Assembly (NCBI GenBank): GCA_965226025.1
Contig: CBDDCD010000001.1
Coordinates: 1,984,001-2,048,000 of the forward strand
Origin: Moanibacter sp965226025
GTDB lineage: Bacteria > Verrucomicrobiota > Verrucomicrobiia > Opitutales > UBA2987
Direction of reading: 5' to 3'
Length of the DNA: 64,000 nt
The notes beneath the pieces are model-generated. The model did no database searches. It had not been told where the DNA came from and was given only the letters and a program-made list of their open reading frames with translations. The first letter of the stretch is position 1; each line of letters opens with the position of its first letter. Of the stretch, positions 24,613 to 33,193 are shown piece after piece. The position numbers and the translations under genes were made by a program.

Positions 24613-26052
24613 GTGAAGACAGATAAACCCAATATCGTCTGGGTACTGTGCGACCAAATGCGCTGGGACATTCCCGGTTATACGGGTCGCTCTCTTGTTG
24701 GGACTCCCGTCATCGATCGCCTGGCGGCCGACGGCATCGCATTTGAGAATGCCTACTGCGCTTCTCCTATTTGCTCTCCGGCAAGGGCCAGTTGGGTAAC
24801 CGGTCTGTATCCCCACGGTCATCGCCAGTACATAAATTACGCGCCGAAGTGGAAGGGGATTCCGGGCTGTTCGATGCCCGATAAGACGATCACGGTCGGC
24901 GATGTACTAAAAGGAGAGGGCTACAAGTGTGGCATCGCTGGTGTTTGGCACCTCGGCAACGATGACCAACCGCAGCACGGGTTTACTGACTATTGGATCA
25001 AATATAGTTATCACGATTTAAGCCTCCCGGATCCACATTTTGCCTATCTAGATGAACTTGGGATTATCAATCCCTACGACCCCGCAAACCGAATGATACG
25101 CATGGAGGGCATCCTGCCCTATGCAGAAATAACGGATCATCGACAGCAGAGAACCAGCTGGGTCGTGGATCGCTCCCTCGAATTTCTTGAATCACGGGAG
25201 TGCGATCAGGACGATCCCTTTTTCTTGATGGTGGGAATCAAGGATCCTCATCCGATCATGGCGCCTCCACCTGATCTTCTAAAAGAGTATCCTCCGAAAG
25301 AGATGCCGATACCGGATAACTTCCGAGATCCGCTTGTCGGCAAGCCGGAATCCCAACATCGCGGGAGGCGCCGAATAACGGAGGCGAATCTTTCCAAAAA
25401 CGAGATGCGGGTCATCATGCAGCACTACTATGCGTTGGTAGCCAACGTGGACAGGGAGATCGGCCGTATCGTGGATTGTCTAAGAAGCAAAGGTCTGACC
25501 GAGAATACTGTGCTTGTCTTCAGCAGCGATCATGGTGAGCAGCTGGGGAACCACGGATTCGTCGAGAAAGGATATCTCTACGAGGAGTCGGTCAAGGTTC
25601 CTTGCATCATTTCCTGGCCCTCCCGGCTGCGCCCCGGAGTTCGGATCAAAACACCGCTGGCAGGCGTCGACCTCATGCCTACCCTACTCGGTCTCGCTCA
25701 TTGCCCAATACCCGGCAACATCGACGGGCGGTCCGTGGCGGAGGAGCTTATCGAGGGCGTCGAACCCGAGGAACTTCCCGTTTATGCCGAAATCGGAGAC
25801 GGAATAGTGGTCGGCAACAGTACCGACCCAGAGTACTTCGCCTCTCACATCATGGTGCTCTTCCAAGACTGGAAATATATACAAAACCGGGACGAGGTAG
25901 ACGAGCTCTACAATCTAAAACAGGATCCGGGGGAGATGCGCAATCTGGCGTTCGATCCGGTTCATAACGATCGTATCTCGTCTATGCGCAAACTGATAAA
26001 GGAAATGGTAGTTAAAACCGGACCGGATCAGTACGCGTGGTGTCTTCAGTAG
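24613..26052 (+). CDS. Sulfatase (type I, formylglycine-dependent)
   Basis: A 479-residue alkaline-phosphatase-superfamily sulfatase. The formylglycine motif is ICSPARASWVTG (Cys54, Arg58), the C-x-P-x-R signature matured by anaerobic or aerobic sulfatase-maturing enzymes not seen in this window. Metal ligands include VLCDQMRWD (near 12-19) and FSSDHGEQLGNHG (near 298-310). The C-terminal YIQNRDEVDELYNLKQDPGE is the usual sulfatase tail. No signal peptide is evident, so the enzyme may act in the cytoplasm on imported substrate. The start is GTG 24613; no ATG precedes the N-terminal strand PNIVWVLCDQ. It would release sulfate from a sugar or alkyl ester. Confidence 0.9.
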   Translation: MKTDKPNIVWVLCDQMRWDIPGYTGRSLVGTPVIDRLAADGIAFENAYCASPICSPARASWVTGLYPHGHRQYINYAPKWKGIPGCSMPDKTITVGDVLKGEGYKCGIAGVWHLGNDDQPQHGFTDYWIKYSYHDLSLPDPHFAYLDELGIINPYDPANRMIRMEGILPYAEITDHRQQRTSWVVDRSLEFLESRECDQDDPFFLMVGIKDPHPIMAPPPDLLKEYPPKEMPIPDNFRDPLVGKPESQHRGRRRITEANLSKNEMRVIMQHYYALVANVDREIGRIVDCLRSKGLTENTVLVFSSDHGEQLGNHGFVEKGYLYEESVKVPCIISWPSRLRPGVRIKTPLAGVDLMPTLLGLAHCPIPGNIDGRSVAEELIEGVEPEELPVYAEIGDGIVVGNSTDPEYFASHIMVLFQDWKYIQNRDEVDELYNLKQDPGEMRNLAFDPVHNDRISSMRKLIKEMVVKTGPDQYAWCLQ

Positions 26053-26334
26053 CCGAGTCGCTCGCCATCTGTAGGAAATCTGGATCCAGTTAGTCGGGAT
26101 TACGAATTGCCTGTAACCGGCATCGAGAACCCTACGAACTACATTACGTAATGTTTCATCGTTTTGCCATCCGCATTTTTGCCAACTCCTGGGGTCTTCC
26201 GCTTCGTTTGTCGTTGGATTCTTGAGCTCTTCAAACGACTAAGAAGGTCATTCGGAAGGGCATTGCCAGGCGTGGTACGGTTTGAAGTTTCGGAGTTCGA
26301 AAATGCTTGAAGCCGGATATTGAGATCCGTTGCC

Positions 26335-27105
26335 CTACCCCGTCGCTAACATGCCACCTTCCACGGGCAGGGAAACCCCGGTGATGCAACCCGCTGCCGG
26401 CGAGCACAAAAAGGTAACTGCGCGACCGATGTCCTCCGGTGTCCCACGCCGACCCAAGGGAACTGGCAAGTTATCCTCAACGCTGCCTATCGCCGGAGGA
26501 TCTGTGCCGAAAATGTGATTCGTATCCATGTGGCCGGGCAATACGGCATTGCACCGTATGCCGTACTTTCCCAGATCGACGGCCATGCTCTCGGTCAATC
26601 GAATCACGCCCGCCTTGGCCACCCCGTATGCCGTATCCGTTTTCCACGCCCTTCTACCGTGCACCGACGATGTACTCACGATGGTTCCTCCCTCGCCCTG
26701 CTCGATCATGGCGCGGGCAGCCTGCTGACTGCAGAGGTAGAACCCCTTTAGCCCGACGTCGATGTTCGCATCCCAGTTCTCTTCAGTGAGCTCCAGAAAC
26801 CCTTGACCCTTCCCTCCGTAAGGATTGTTGGCGAGAATATCGATCCGTCCGAATCGATTCAGGTAGGCCTTGAACATTGCCTCGACCTGCGATCGGTCCG
26901 AGATGTCACCCTCGAAAAAGTCAGCCTCCCTCCCCCTTTCTCGAATCAGCCGCAGGGTTTCTTCACCGTCCGCGTCACGGGCTAGATCGTTTATGCCCAC
27001 ATCGCATCCAGCTTCAGCCAGCGCCAGTGCGATCCCCCGACCGATTCGGCGTTTGCCGCCGGTGACAAAGGCTTTCCTTCCGTCCAAAGAATGTGGATTC
27101 GCCAT
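26335..27105 (-). CDS. Short-chain dehydrogenase/reductase (SDR)
   Basis: A 256-residue classical SDR. The cofactor motif is VTGGKRRIGRG (about 14-24), DISD near 71, and ILANNPYGG replaces NNAG. The catalytic Ser/Tyr/Lys lie in STSSVHGRR and TAYGVAKAG, the YxxxK motif. The ending PVEGGMLATG is typical. It follows the haloacetate-dehalogenase-like and TauD genes on the same strand (24 bases after the former), so the three are likely an operon. The alcohol substrate is not predictable. Confidence 0.88.
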   Translation of the reverse strand: MANPHSLDGRKAFVTGGKRRIGRGIALALAEAGCDVGINDLARDADGEETLRLIRERGREADFFEGDISDRSQVEAMFKAYLNRFGRIDILANNPYGGKGQGFLELTEENWDANIDVGLKGFYLCSQQAARAMIEQGEGGTIVSTSSVHGRRAWKTDTAYGVAKAGVIRLTESMAVDLGKYGIRCNAVLPGHMDTNHIFGTDPPAIGSVEDNLPVPLGRRGTPEDIGRAVTFLCSPAAGCITGVSLPVEGGMLATG

Positions 27106-27129
27106 AGTTCCCTCCTATTGAATGATTCC

Positions 27130-28038
27130 TCAATATAAGCTGGGTTTGCTCGTTGATAGAAATGCCAGCAGCTCGGCGGTTGTCTCTGCCGGCCGCTCTT
27201 CAGGCAGGAAATGACCAGAGTCAAGACCCTTTCCCCGAACATCAGTCGCCCGTTCTCGCCAGACAGTAAGCATATCCAAGCTAGCACCGGTCTGCCAGCC
27301 TGGCCGCTTTGCCATGTTGCAGCCCCAAAGTACGAGCACCGGGCAGGTTAGCTTACGGCCGCGATCCGCTTCGTCGTGCTGCAGGTCAAGCTCAATTGCA
27401 CGGTAGTCCAGACAGGTAGCCCGGATCGTCTCAGGATTATCGAAGCATCGTAGATATTCCTCGTAGGCCTCTGATGTAATCGACCCATCGATCGCACACC
27501 ATCGCTCCAAGAGAAAATCCAGATATGCCCTGGTACTGTTGCCGATCAAGGTTTCCGGCAGGGGCGACGGTTGACGCATCAAATGCCAGTGAAACCAGGC
27601 GAAGGCTAGCTGACTATCCATATGATCAAAAGCCGCCTGAGAGGGGACTACGTCCAGGGACGTAAAGGTTCTGATCCGTTCCGGTTGGTCGAGCGCCATG
27701 CGATGAGCGACGCGGGCACCACGGTCGTGTCCAACCACGTGGAATGTGTCAAAGCCGAAATAGGCCTTGACCGCGATCTGATCCTGCGCGGTCGTGCGCT
27801 TACAATAGACACTAAGATCCCCATCGGCGGCAGGCGGCTTGTCACTGTCGCCATAGCCGCGCAGATCAGACGCGATCACGGTGTAGTGCTCGGCCAGCTT
27901 GGGTGCGATTTTATGCCACTCGACATGAGTTTGTGGATATCCGTGCAGCAACAGCACGGGAGGTCCACTGCCACCGCACACGAGATTGATCGTTACTCCG
28001 TTCGCCGAGATCCGGGTTTTGGTGAAGCCTTCAAACAT
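27130..28038 (-). CDS. Alpha/beta hydrolase, haloacetate (fluoroacetate) dehalogenase-like
   Basis: A 302-residue alpha/beta hydrolase closest in motif to fluoroacetate dehalogenases. The nucleophile Asp105 is in VVGHDRGARVAHRM, with the two carboxylate-binding Arg residues of that loop. A His-Trp pair sits in FAWFHWHLMRQPSPLPE, a DYRA block supplies the halide-site Tyr, and the catalytic His is in DSGHFLPEE. The oxyanion motif is LLHGYPQTHVEW. ATG 28038 (MFEGFTKTRISANGVTINL) matches the family start; a TTG at 28080 would add 14 unmatched residues. It is followed by an SDR and preceded by a TauD dioxygenase on the same strand. An epoxide hydrolase is a less likely reading. Confidence 0.82.
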   Translation of the reverse strand: MFEGFTKTRISANGVTINLVCGGSGPPVLLLHGYPQTHVEWHKIAPKLAEHYTVIASDLRGYGDSDKPPAADGDLSVYCKRTTAQDQIAVKAYFGFDTFHVVGHDRGARVAHRMALDQPERIRTFTSLDVVPSQAAFDHMDSQLAFAWFHWHLMRQPSPLPETLIGNSTRAYLDFLLERWCAIDGSITSEAYEEYLRCFDNPETIRATCLDYRAIELDLQHDEADRGRKLTCPVLVLWGCNMAKRPGWQTGASLDMLTVWRERATDVRGKGLDSGHFLPEERPAETTAELLAFLSTSKPSLY

Positions 28039-28082
28039 GATTGTCGCCAGGACTCGTCCTCCTAAACATCCTGCCTCCAACC

Positions 28083-28967
28083 TTACTCTACCGTAGGACC
28101 ATCGCCGGCCAACGTCGTGCGGTGCATGATGCGCTTATAAGCTCCGCTCTCCCACCGCCGGCCCCGGTGGAGGCAGGAACGATTGTCCCAGATGACCAGG
28201 TCATCCGCTTGCCATTTATGTCGATAGAGAAATGCCCGCTGCGTCGACCAAGCCAGCAGTTCCTTCAACAAAGCCCTGCCTTTCTCGAGCGGCCATCCGA
28301 CAATGTGGGACGCATAAGAGCCGACGAAGAGCGCCTTTTCTCCCGTCTCGGGGATCGTGCGCACGACGACCTGATGGACGGAAGGGGTCTCTTTCTGGAA
28401 GGCTTCGCTCATCAGATTGGGAGCGATCTGAACGCGCGAGTGGGCCATGCTATGCTCGGCAACCAAACCTCTCAGTTCCGCCTTTTTCTCTTCCGGCAGG
28501 GCAGCATAGGCGGCACGAAGACTCGCGTATTCTGTCTCACCGCCTTCGGGCGGAACCACTTTTGCTGAAAGGAGCGAGGCACGCAATGGCACGCGCTTGA
28601 AAGAACCGTCCGAATGCCACAGCATGTTACCCGCTTGATACAACGACCGATTGTCCTCCGGCGGTATTATTTCACCGTTCTCATCGACATTGGAGATTCG
28701 ATTGATCGGCCCGCCACCCCCATAGGGATCGCTCGCCATGGTCATTTGGAGTGGCCCCAAACGCTGACTGAAGGCTACATGCTGTTCGTCTGTAATAAGC
28801 TGATTACGGAAGACGAGTACCGAGTTTTTCAAGAGGGCCTCGCGAAGAATTTCGACTGTGCCGTCGTCAAGTGGCGAGGCAATGTCGATCCCCTGAACAA
28901 GCGCACCAATATGTTCCTCCAGTTTGTCGATCGTGATAGTCAATGTATCTTTCTCATTATTGGCCAC
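28083..28967 (-). CDS. TauD/TfdA family alpha-ketoglutarate dioxygenase
   Basis: A 294-residue Fe(II)/alpha-ketoglutarate dioxygenase. The facial triad is MLWHSDGSF (His118, Asp120) and the distal His in CLHRGRRWE (near 266), with the alpha-ketoglutarate Arg in RIMHRTTLAG. This group includes taurine and 2,4-D dioxygenases, which release sulfite or open aryl ethers by hydroxylation. The start is GTG 28965-28967; there is no better ATG before the first conserved strand. It lies 44 bases upstream of the dehalogenase-like gene, and with the SDR it makes a three-gene set suited to breaking C-S, C-O or C-halogen bonds. Confidence 0.88.
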   Translation of the reverse strand: MANNEKDTLTITIDKLEEHIGALVQGIDIASPLDDGTVEILREALLKNSVLVFRNQLITDEQHVAFSQRLGPLQMTMASDPYGGGGPINRISNVDENGEIIPPEDNRSLYQAGNMLWHSDGSFKRVPLRASLLSAKVVPPEGGETEYASLRAAYAALPEEKKAELRGLVAEHSMAHSRVQIAPNLMSEAFQKETPSVHQVVVRTIPETGEKALFVGSYASHIVGWPLEKGRALLKELLAWSTQRAFLYRHKWQADDLVIWDNRSCLHRGRRWESGAYKRIMHRTTLAGDGPTVE

Positions 28968-29346
28968 GGCGTGATTGCGAACGTATCACTGAGCCATGAG
29001 GGCGCCAGCCCGAATTGCCTTCACTGAATGGTTCGAAGTTCCCGGTTCCAATACGCCAGATGTTAGCAACGGATGAAGGCACGGCAACGGATAAGGTCGT
29101 CAATGACTTACCTGCCAACCGATGTCTTTCTCCCGATCCGTTGTTTTCTCCAATCCGTTGGGCATGCCTTTTTCGCGATGAAGAGAGTTTGGCAACCAAA
29201 CGGACGAGTAAATTCCCCATTGGAACGGAATCTACCGGGCTAATCAAGGCAACGAGGTTTCTGGAATTTCATGACACGATTTCATGTATGGTTCGTAGAC
29301 ATGCGGGAGATTGGAAAGCTGAAAGCGATTCTAACCGGAAGATGTC
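28968..29346. other. Gene-free stretch with repeat R2
   Basis: About 380 bases between the TauD gene and the UxuA-like gene. It contains the R2 repeat at 29065-29100. Short open frames are not supported by any motif. Confidence 0.45.
29065..29100. repeat. Dispersed repeat, family R2, copy 2
   Basis: AGCAACGGATGAAGGCACGG continues into CAACGGATAAGG. It aligns with copies at 20148 and 45573 over the tandem CAACGGAT words. Confidence 0.6.
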
Positions 29347-30297
29347 TCAACCCAGCACTCCCAGCAGTGCCTGGACATATCCCACCGCCTGCGCCCAAGC
29401 TATCTTCCGGTGCTGGTCGTCATAATCGTAGGCGGGCATATGGTCGAGCTGGAGCCCACCGTCGAAACCCACTTCCCGCAATGTCTTAAGAACCGCGAAA
29501 AGGTCGATATCGCCATCGTCGATGGCCACCTCCTGGTAGCCGCCGTGGGTCGGGATCTGCCCTCTGACGTTTCTGATATGGGTGTGGAAGATCAGTCCTT
29601 TGCGTCCGTAACTTCGAATGTCGTCGCAGATATCCACTCCTGACTCGTAGCGGGTGCCAACACAATAGAGCAGACCGTTGTGGGCGCTTGGGACCAAATC
29701 CATCAGATCGGTCCAACGCTGTGGTGAGACATAGGCATTGGACAAGGGAGGGTCGCCAGGATGGGTGATCAGCTTGACGTTGTTGTTCTCGGCCACAGGG
29801 ACCAGGGCCCGCAACAGCTCGAGAGATCGCTCCCAATGCTCTTCGATGGAGACCCTCGGCTCCCACGGCTCTTCCCCCATGCTCGAATTCATCTTGTCGA
29901 CGCTGAAACCGCCCATCTTGTATCCGCCCCGATGGGTGTACTGGCCGCCGCCGCGATGACCGGGATGATCAAAATGAAGAGGCGTGGATAGAAAAGGGAT
30001 CTCGAGCTGACCCATGATTTCGATGGTCTTTTTGAGATCGTCGATGTCTTTCTCACCTCCGGGTTTGCCTAGCATGAAATCGAGCGGGTCATCCTGCGGC
30101 GCGAGCCGGTAGAGTTCCAACCCGAAGCTGTTAATCCGCTCCTTGATCCGGCGCAACTCGTTCTGATCGGGATAACCCTGCTCAATAAAACCCGGAACGC
30201 TTTCGGCATTATGAATATCGATCCCGTCGGCGCCGATCTGGGCGGCAAAGCGGAGGTATTCGTCGGATAAGTCGCACTGTCGGAGGAGGATTTCCAT
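29347..30297 (-). CDS. Mannonate dehydratase-like (UxuA family) TIM-barrel enzyme
   Basis: A 316-residue TIM barrel with UxuA features: LITHPGDPPLSN, LLYCVGTRYESG, FHTHIRNVRGQ, AIDDGDIDLFAVLKTLREVG and the terminal GGLQLDHMP. UxuA dehydrates D-mannonate to 2-keto-3-deoxygluconate and binds Mn(II) through His, Cys and Asp residues in these motifs. Several positions differ from the E. coli enzyme and the protein is shorter than its roughly 390 residues, so another aldonate or a keto-sugar isomerase is possible. The ATG at 30297 is clear. No close operon partner is seen; a REPIN-like element lies upstream. Confidence 0.75.
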   Translation of the reverse strand: MEILLRQCDLSDEYLRFAAQIGADGIDIHNAESVPGFIEQGYPDQNELRRIKERINSFGLELYRLAPQDDPLDFMLGKPGGEKDIDDLKKTIEIMGQLEIPFLSTPLHFDHPGHRGGGQYTHRGGYKMGGFSVDKMNSSMGEEPWEPRVSIEEHWERSLELLRALVPVAENNNVKLITHPGDPPLSNAYVSPQRWTDLMDLVPSAHNGLLYCVGTRYESGVDICDDIRSYGRKGLIFHTHIRNVRGQIPTHGGYQEVAIDDGDIDLFAVLKTLREVGFDGGLQLDHMPAYDYDDQHRKIAWAQAVGYVQALLGVLG

Positions 30298-30388
30298 AAG
30301 ATACTTCTAAGGGAATCTAATTGGAAACTTCAATGCCCATGAGGATTTGCCAGCAGTCAGATGAGGACGGAATAAACGGAGAGATCGT

Positions 30389-30453
30389 CGAAATGCTCAC
30401 GCATTCCGCTACCCATCCTTACGCATTCTGTAGCGGAATGCGTGAGCATTTCG
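30389..30453. repeat. REPIN-like element, family R1, copy 1
   Basis: Perfect 24-base inverted arms (30389-30412 and 30430-30453; the right arm starts GTAGCGGAATGCGTGAGCAT) with a 17-base spacer. Each arm holds a small AATGC-GTGA-GCATT stem. It lies in the gap between the UxuA-like and acetyltransferase genes. Confidence 0.88.
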
Positions 30454-30581
30454 TCTTCATCAAGGTTCGAGAAAGACGGCGGACTCCTACCCGGTAGGCG
30501 AACGCGTCTACAATCTTCGGATCTCCGGTGGTTGTAGGCGGTCTCGCCGAGGCCGAATGGTTCAAGTTCGCATTCGAAAAC

Positions 30582-31322
30582 CTAGACTTTTCGATCCTCG
30601 CGAATCAAGTACAGGAACCTGTATCGATCTTCGAACCCAAGCCGCTCGTAGAGTCGCCTTGCACCGGCGTTGTACTTGCTAACGGTTAGAAAGGTCGTCT
30701 TCCCTCCTGCCTGTCTCCCTCGTTCCATCAGGCCTCGGATCAATCGGGTGCCAAATCCTCGGCCGCGAAGCGCGGCAGAAACCCAGATCTCGGCAATCTG
30801 GTAGAGATGGCCTTGCTGAACAGAACGGCCGTATCCGCATACCTCGCCATTCTGCTCCACGACTCCATACCACGCAGACAATGAGATATTCGCCAGGGGT
30901 CTCCGCTTCCACTCGATGTCGGTTGCCTTCAGGTCCGGGTCGAGACGTAGCAACAGGTTCAACCACTCTTCGAGCTTCAGTTCAGACAATTCCGCATCCG
31001 TCGCTTCCATTTTCCCGGTGACCATCACAATATTCGGGTTGTAGATCGTGTAGCCCCGATTCAGGAGCAGTTCTTGAATTTCTCCAAGATCCTCCAATTC
31101 GGACAGTCGAAAACTGCATTGCAGACCGCGGGAAGCATACTCACGCTCGCAGTAGTCGATCTTTGTTTCGAAGGATAGATTACTCGGATTGAGCGGCCAT
31201 ACAGAGTTCGGATTCCGGCCTTTTCCGGGATTGAACCGAAGCAGCCAACCGTCGTAGAGGATGCTCTGGTGAGAAGGAAGCATGTTCGCCACTGCCTCCT
31301 CCAGGACTCGGATGTCGGTCAT
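30582..31322 (-). CDS. GNAT-family N-acetyltransferase
   Basis: A 246-residue acetyltransferase. The C-terminal GNAT core has IAEIWVSAALRGRGFGTRLI (acetyl-CoA-binding motif A, R/Q-x-x-G-x-G/A) and VSKYNAGARRLYERLGFEDR (motif B). The N-terminal half (MLPSHQSILYDGWLLRFN) is a second, diverged GNAT-like half as in tandem-domain members. Its ATG follows the stop of the glycosidase-like gene by 2 bases, so the two are translated together. The acceptor substrate is unknown. Confidence 0.88.
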   Translation of the reverse strand: MTDIRVLEEAVANMLPSHQSILYDGWLLRFNPGKGRNPNSVWPLNPSNLSFETKIDYCEREYASRGLQCSFRLSELEDLGEIQELLLNRGYTIYNPNIVMVTGKMEATDAELSELKLEEWLNLLLRLDPDLKATDIEWKRRPLANISLSAWYGVVEQNGEVCGYGRSVQQGHLYQIAEIWVSAALRGRGFGTRLIRGLMERGRQAGGKTTFLTVSKYNAGARRLYERLGFEDRYRFLYLIREDRKV

Positions 31323-31324
31323 GA

Positions 31325-32905
31325 TCAGACCTTGTAGGCAAACAGCTTGGCCCGAAACATCTTTAGGCGAATCGCGAGCATCTCTCCAATTCCCGACAAG
31401 TCACCCTTCCCGTTCCAAGTAACGACCTCATCGGTCGAGTCGCCGGTGAGTCGATCGCTTTCCGCAAAAGTAAAGCCGGCAACCGGATCTACGTCGGGAT
31501 GGATCCGCGAGGGAATCTGGCGCAGAATCTCGACTTTGATCCAACCACCGGGTTTACACCGATAGTTGAGCCGAAGATCATCAAAAATTCGGCTTACGGT
31601 AGGAATGGTGAAACGTCCCTCCACCTCCGATTCGATGCTGCAGAATCGATGGGGCTGCCAACGGGCCCAGTGCAAAGCCGTCGATTGCTTCCCTGGGACG
31701 CGAGGCGCGTTGTGCAGCTTATTGTAGGCTCCAAAGAGCGATCCCCAAGAACCGTCCGGCAAGTCGACGATTCCACTACCCCATGAGTAGACCATCGCAG
31801 AATCGTCACATCCCGGTCCACCAACCGGGATGATCGCTCTCCTCTTCGGGCGCTGCCATATCAATCCATCGCGGCTGAACGCGATCTGGCTGTCCACATG
31901 ATCCGACGCATGATGGTAAACCTGCACCAGCATGCAGTGCAAATCCTCCTTTCCGGGATATAGAAAGTAGCCTCCTCCGTAAAAAGAGGTATCTGGCGGA
32001 TCCTGTCCATCGGGAAACAGGACCAGCTTTGGAGCAGTCCAATTGAGAAAATCCTTGGTTCGAGTCAGACCAATTGCCCTGTGGAAGATGCCCACTTCCG
32101 GCGCACCGCTACCTGGAAGATCGAACTGCTCTTGAGGAACCCCTTGTATGCGGCAGTAGCCATAGAAGTACCCGGAATTCTCGTCGTATCTGACGGAAAG
32201 GCCCCCGTCCATGGGGAAGTTTGCCAGGATCTCGTCACACCGCTTCCAGTGGATGCGATCCGGGGAGGTCCATCCGATAACCCGCCCCTTCAAAACCAAC
32301 CTTGGGCCCGTGAAGTCCGGCCCTAGATATTCCTGATCCGCCCACCAGCGCTCTACCTCCTTCTCGTCGACCTCCTCGCCCTCATTCGCAACCTCCCAAG
32401 TTTCCGAGTTGAGCATGGCGCCCTCGCAGCCCATCCCTTTGAAACGCTCTTCCGGGGACGCTTTCGGATCCTCAAATACGCACTTAAACGTGTCGCCGCC
32501 TTGATCGGTCACCAGATTGTTCTCTTTCGAACCGCTTTTCTCAACGATACCCAGTTTGGGCCGGTTCCATTTGTAACCGTCGTCGCTGATCGCGTAGGCG
32601 ACACAACTCCCTTCATAGTAAAGCAGATGGTAACCGTCGTCCGACTTCCACACATGAACCGAATTGCCCAGATCTTCCTCCTCACCGTCGAAAGCCAAAG
32701 GTTCCGATTTGTCTGCCTCTTCCGCCGTGAGGCGAACCCCAACGGGCGCATCGTAGAGCTCGAAGTCCCCACTCCTGTCAATCGATCGATGCCCCGGGAA
32801 AACTTCCGTTAGATCGACCAGCGGCCGCCAGTCGCCTGAGTTGCTTCTGGGCCGGACCCAATCGCCGGGGTAATAACCCCGCGACTCTTTCCACGAATCG
32901 CTCAC
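31325..32905 (-). CDS. GH43/GH32-like five-bladed propeller protein, putative glycosidase
   Basis: A 526-residue protein with repeated propeller motifs: VHVWKSDDGYHLLYYEG, CVAYAISDDGYKWNRPKLG, VIGWTSPDRIHWKRCDEI, AIGLTRTKDFLNWTAPKLV and SQIAFSRDGLIWQRPKRR. The S-x-D-G-x-x-W units resemble sialidase or glycosidase blades common in Planctomycetes and Verrucomicrobiota. The C-terminal beta domain starts near 420. Catalytic acids cannot be fixed by eye. There is no signal peptide. The start is GTG 32905; no nearer ATG was found. It is coupled to the acetyltransferase gene that follows. Sialidase-like or GH43/GH32-like are both possible. Confidence 0.7.
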   Translation of the reverse strand: MSDSWKESRGYYPGDWVRPRSNSGDWRPLVDLTEVFPGHRSIDRSGDFELYDAPVGVRLTAEEADKSEPLAFDGEEEDLGNSVHVWKSDDGYHLLYYEGSCVAYAISDDGYKWNRPKLGIVEKSGSKENNLVTDQGGDTFKCVFEDPKASPEERFKGMGCEGAMLNSETWEVANEGEEVDEKEVERWWADQEYLGPDFTGPRLVLKGRVIGWTSPDRIHWKRCDEILANFPMDGGLSVRYDENSGYFYGYCRIQGVPQEQFDLPGSGAPEVGIFHRAIGLTRTKDFLNWTAPKLVLFPDGQDPPDTSFYGGGYFLYPGKEDLHCMLVQVYHHASDHVDSQIAFSRDGLIWQRPKRRAIIPVGGPGCDDSAMVYSWGSGIVDLPDGSWGSLFGAYNKLHNAPRVPGKQSTALHWARWQPHRFCSIESEVEGRFTIPTVSRIFDDLRLNYRCKPGGWIKVEILRQIPSRIHPDVDPVAGFTFAESDRLTGDSTDEVVTWNGKGDLSGIGEMLAIRLKMFRAKLFAYKV

Positions 32906-33062
32906 AGAGAGTAGACTACATGAATCAAGTTCAATTCCAATGCGAGTTCTTAGTCGCTTCGCAATTTAGGTCCTTTGCTGGAATCGTGCGAGCCGTATGA
33001 TCCTCAGCCTTGCTTCTGTTTTCGATTTATAACCATATACTTTGGTATAGGATTTTCCTTTT

Positions 33063-33085
33063 GTAGAGGAATGCGTGAGCATTTC
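33063..33085. repeat. REPIN half-copy, family R1
   Basis: GTAGAGGAATGCGTGAGCAT followed by TTC, a single arm of the R1 family, lies in the divergent gap upstream of the enolase-superfamily gene at 33194. Confidence 0.6.
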
Positions 33086-33193
33086 TGATACTCGGCTACA
33101 AAGGTCAAATAGTAGAAATCCTTACCCGTCTCCGCCCTAAAGGGCTTCGCCGAGGCGGGCGGATTCCTCTACGAGGAGTCGCTTTCCGGCAAA

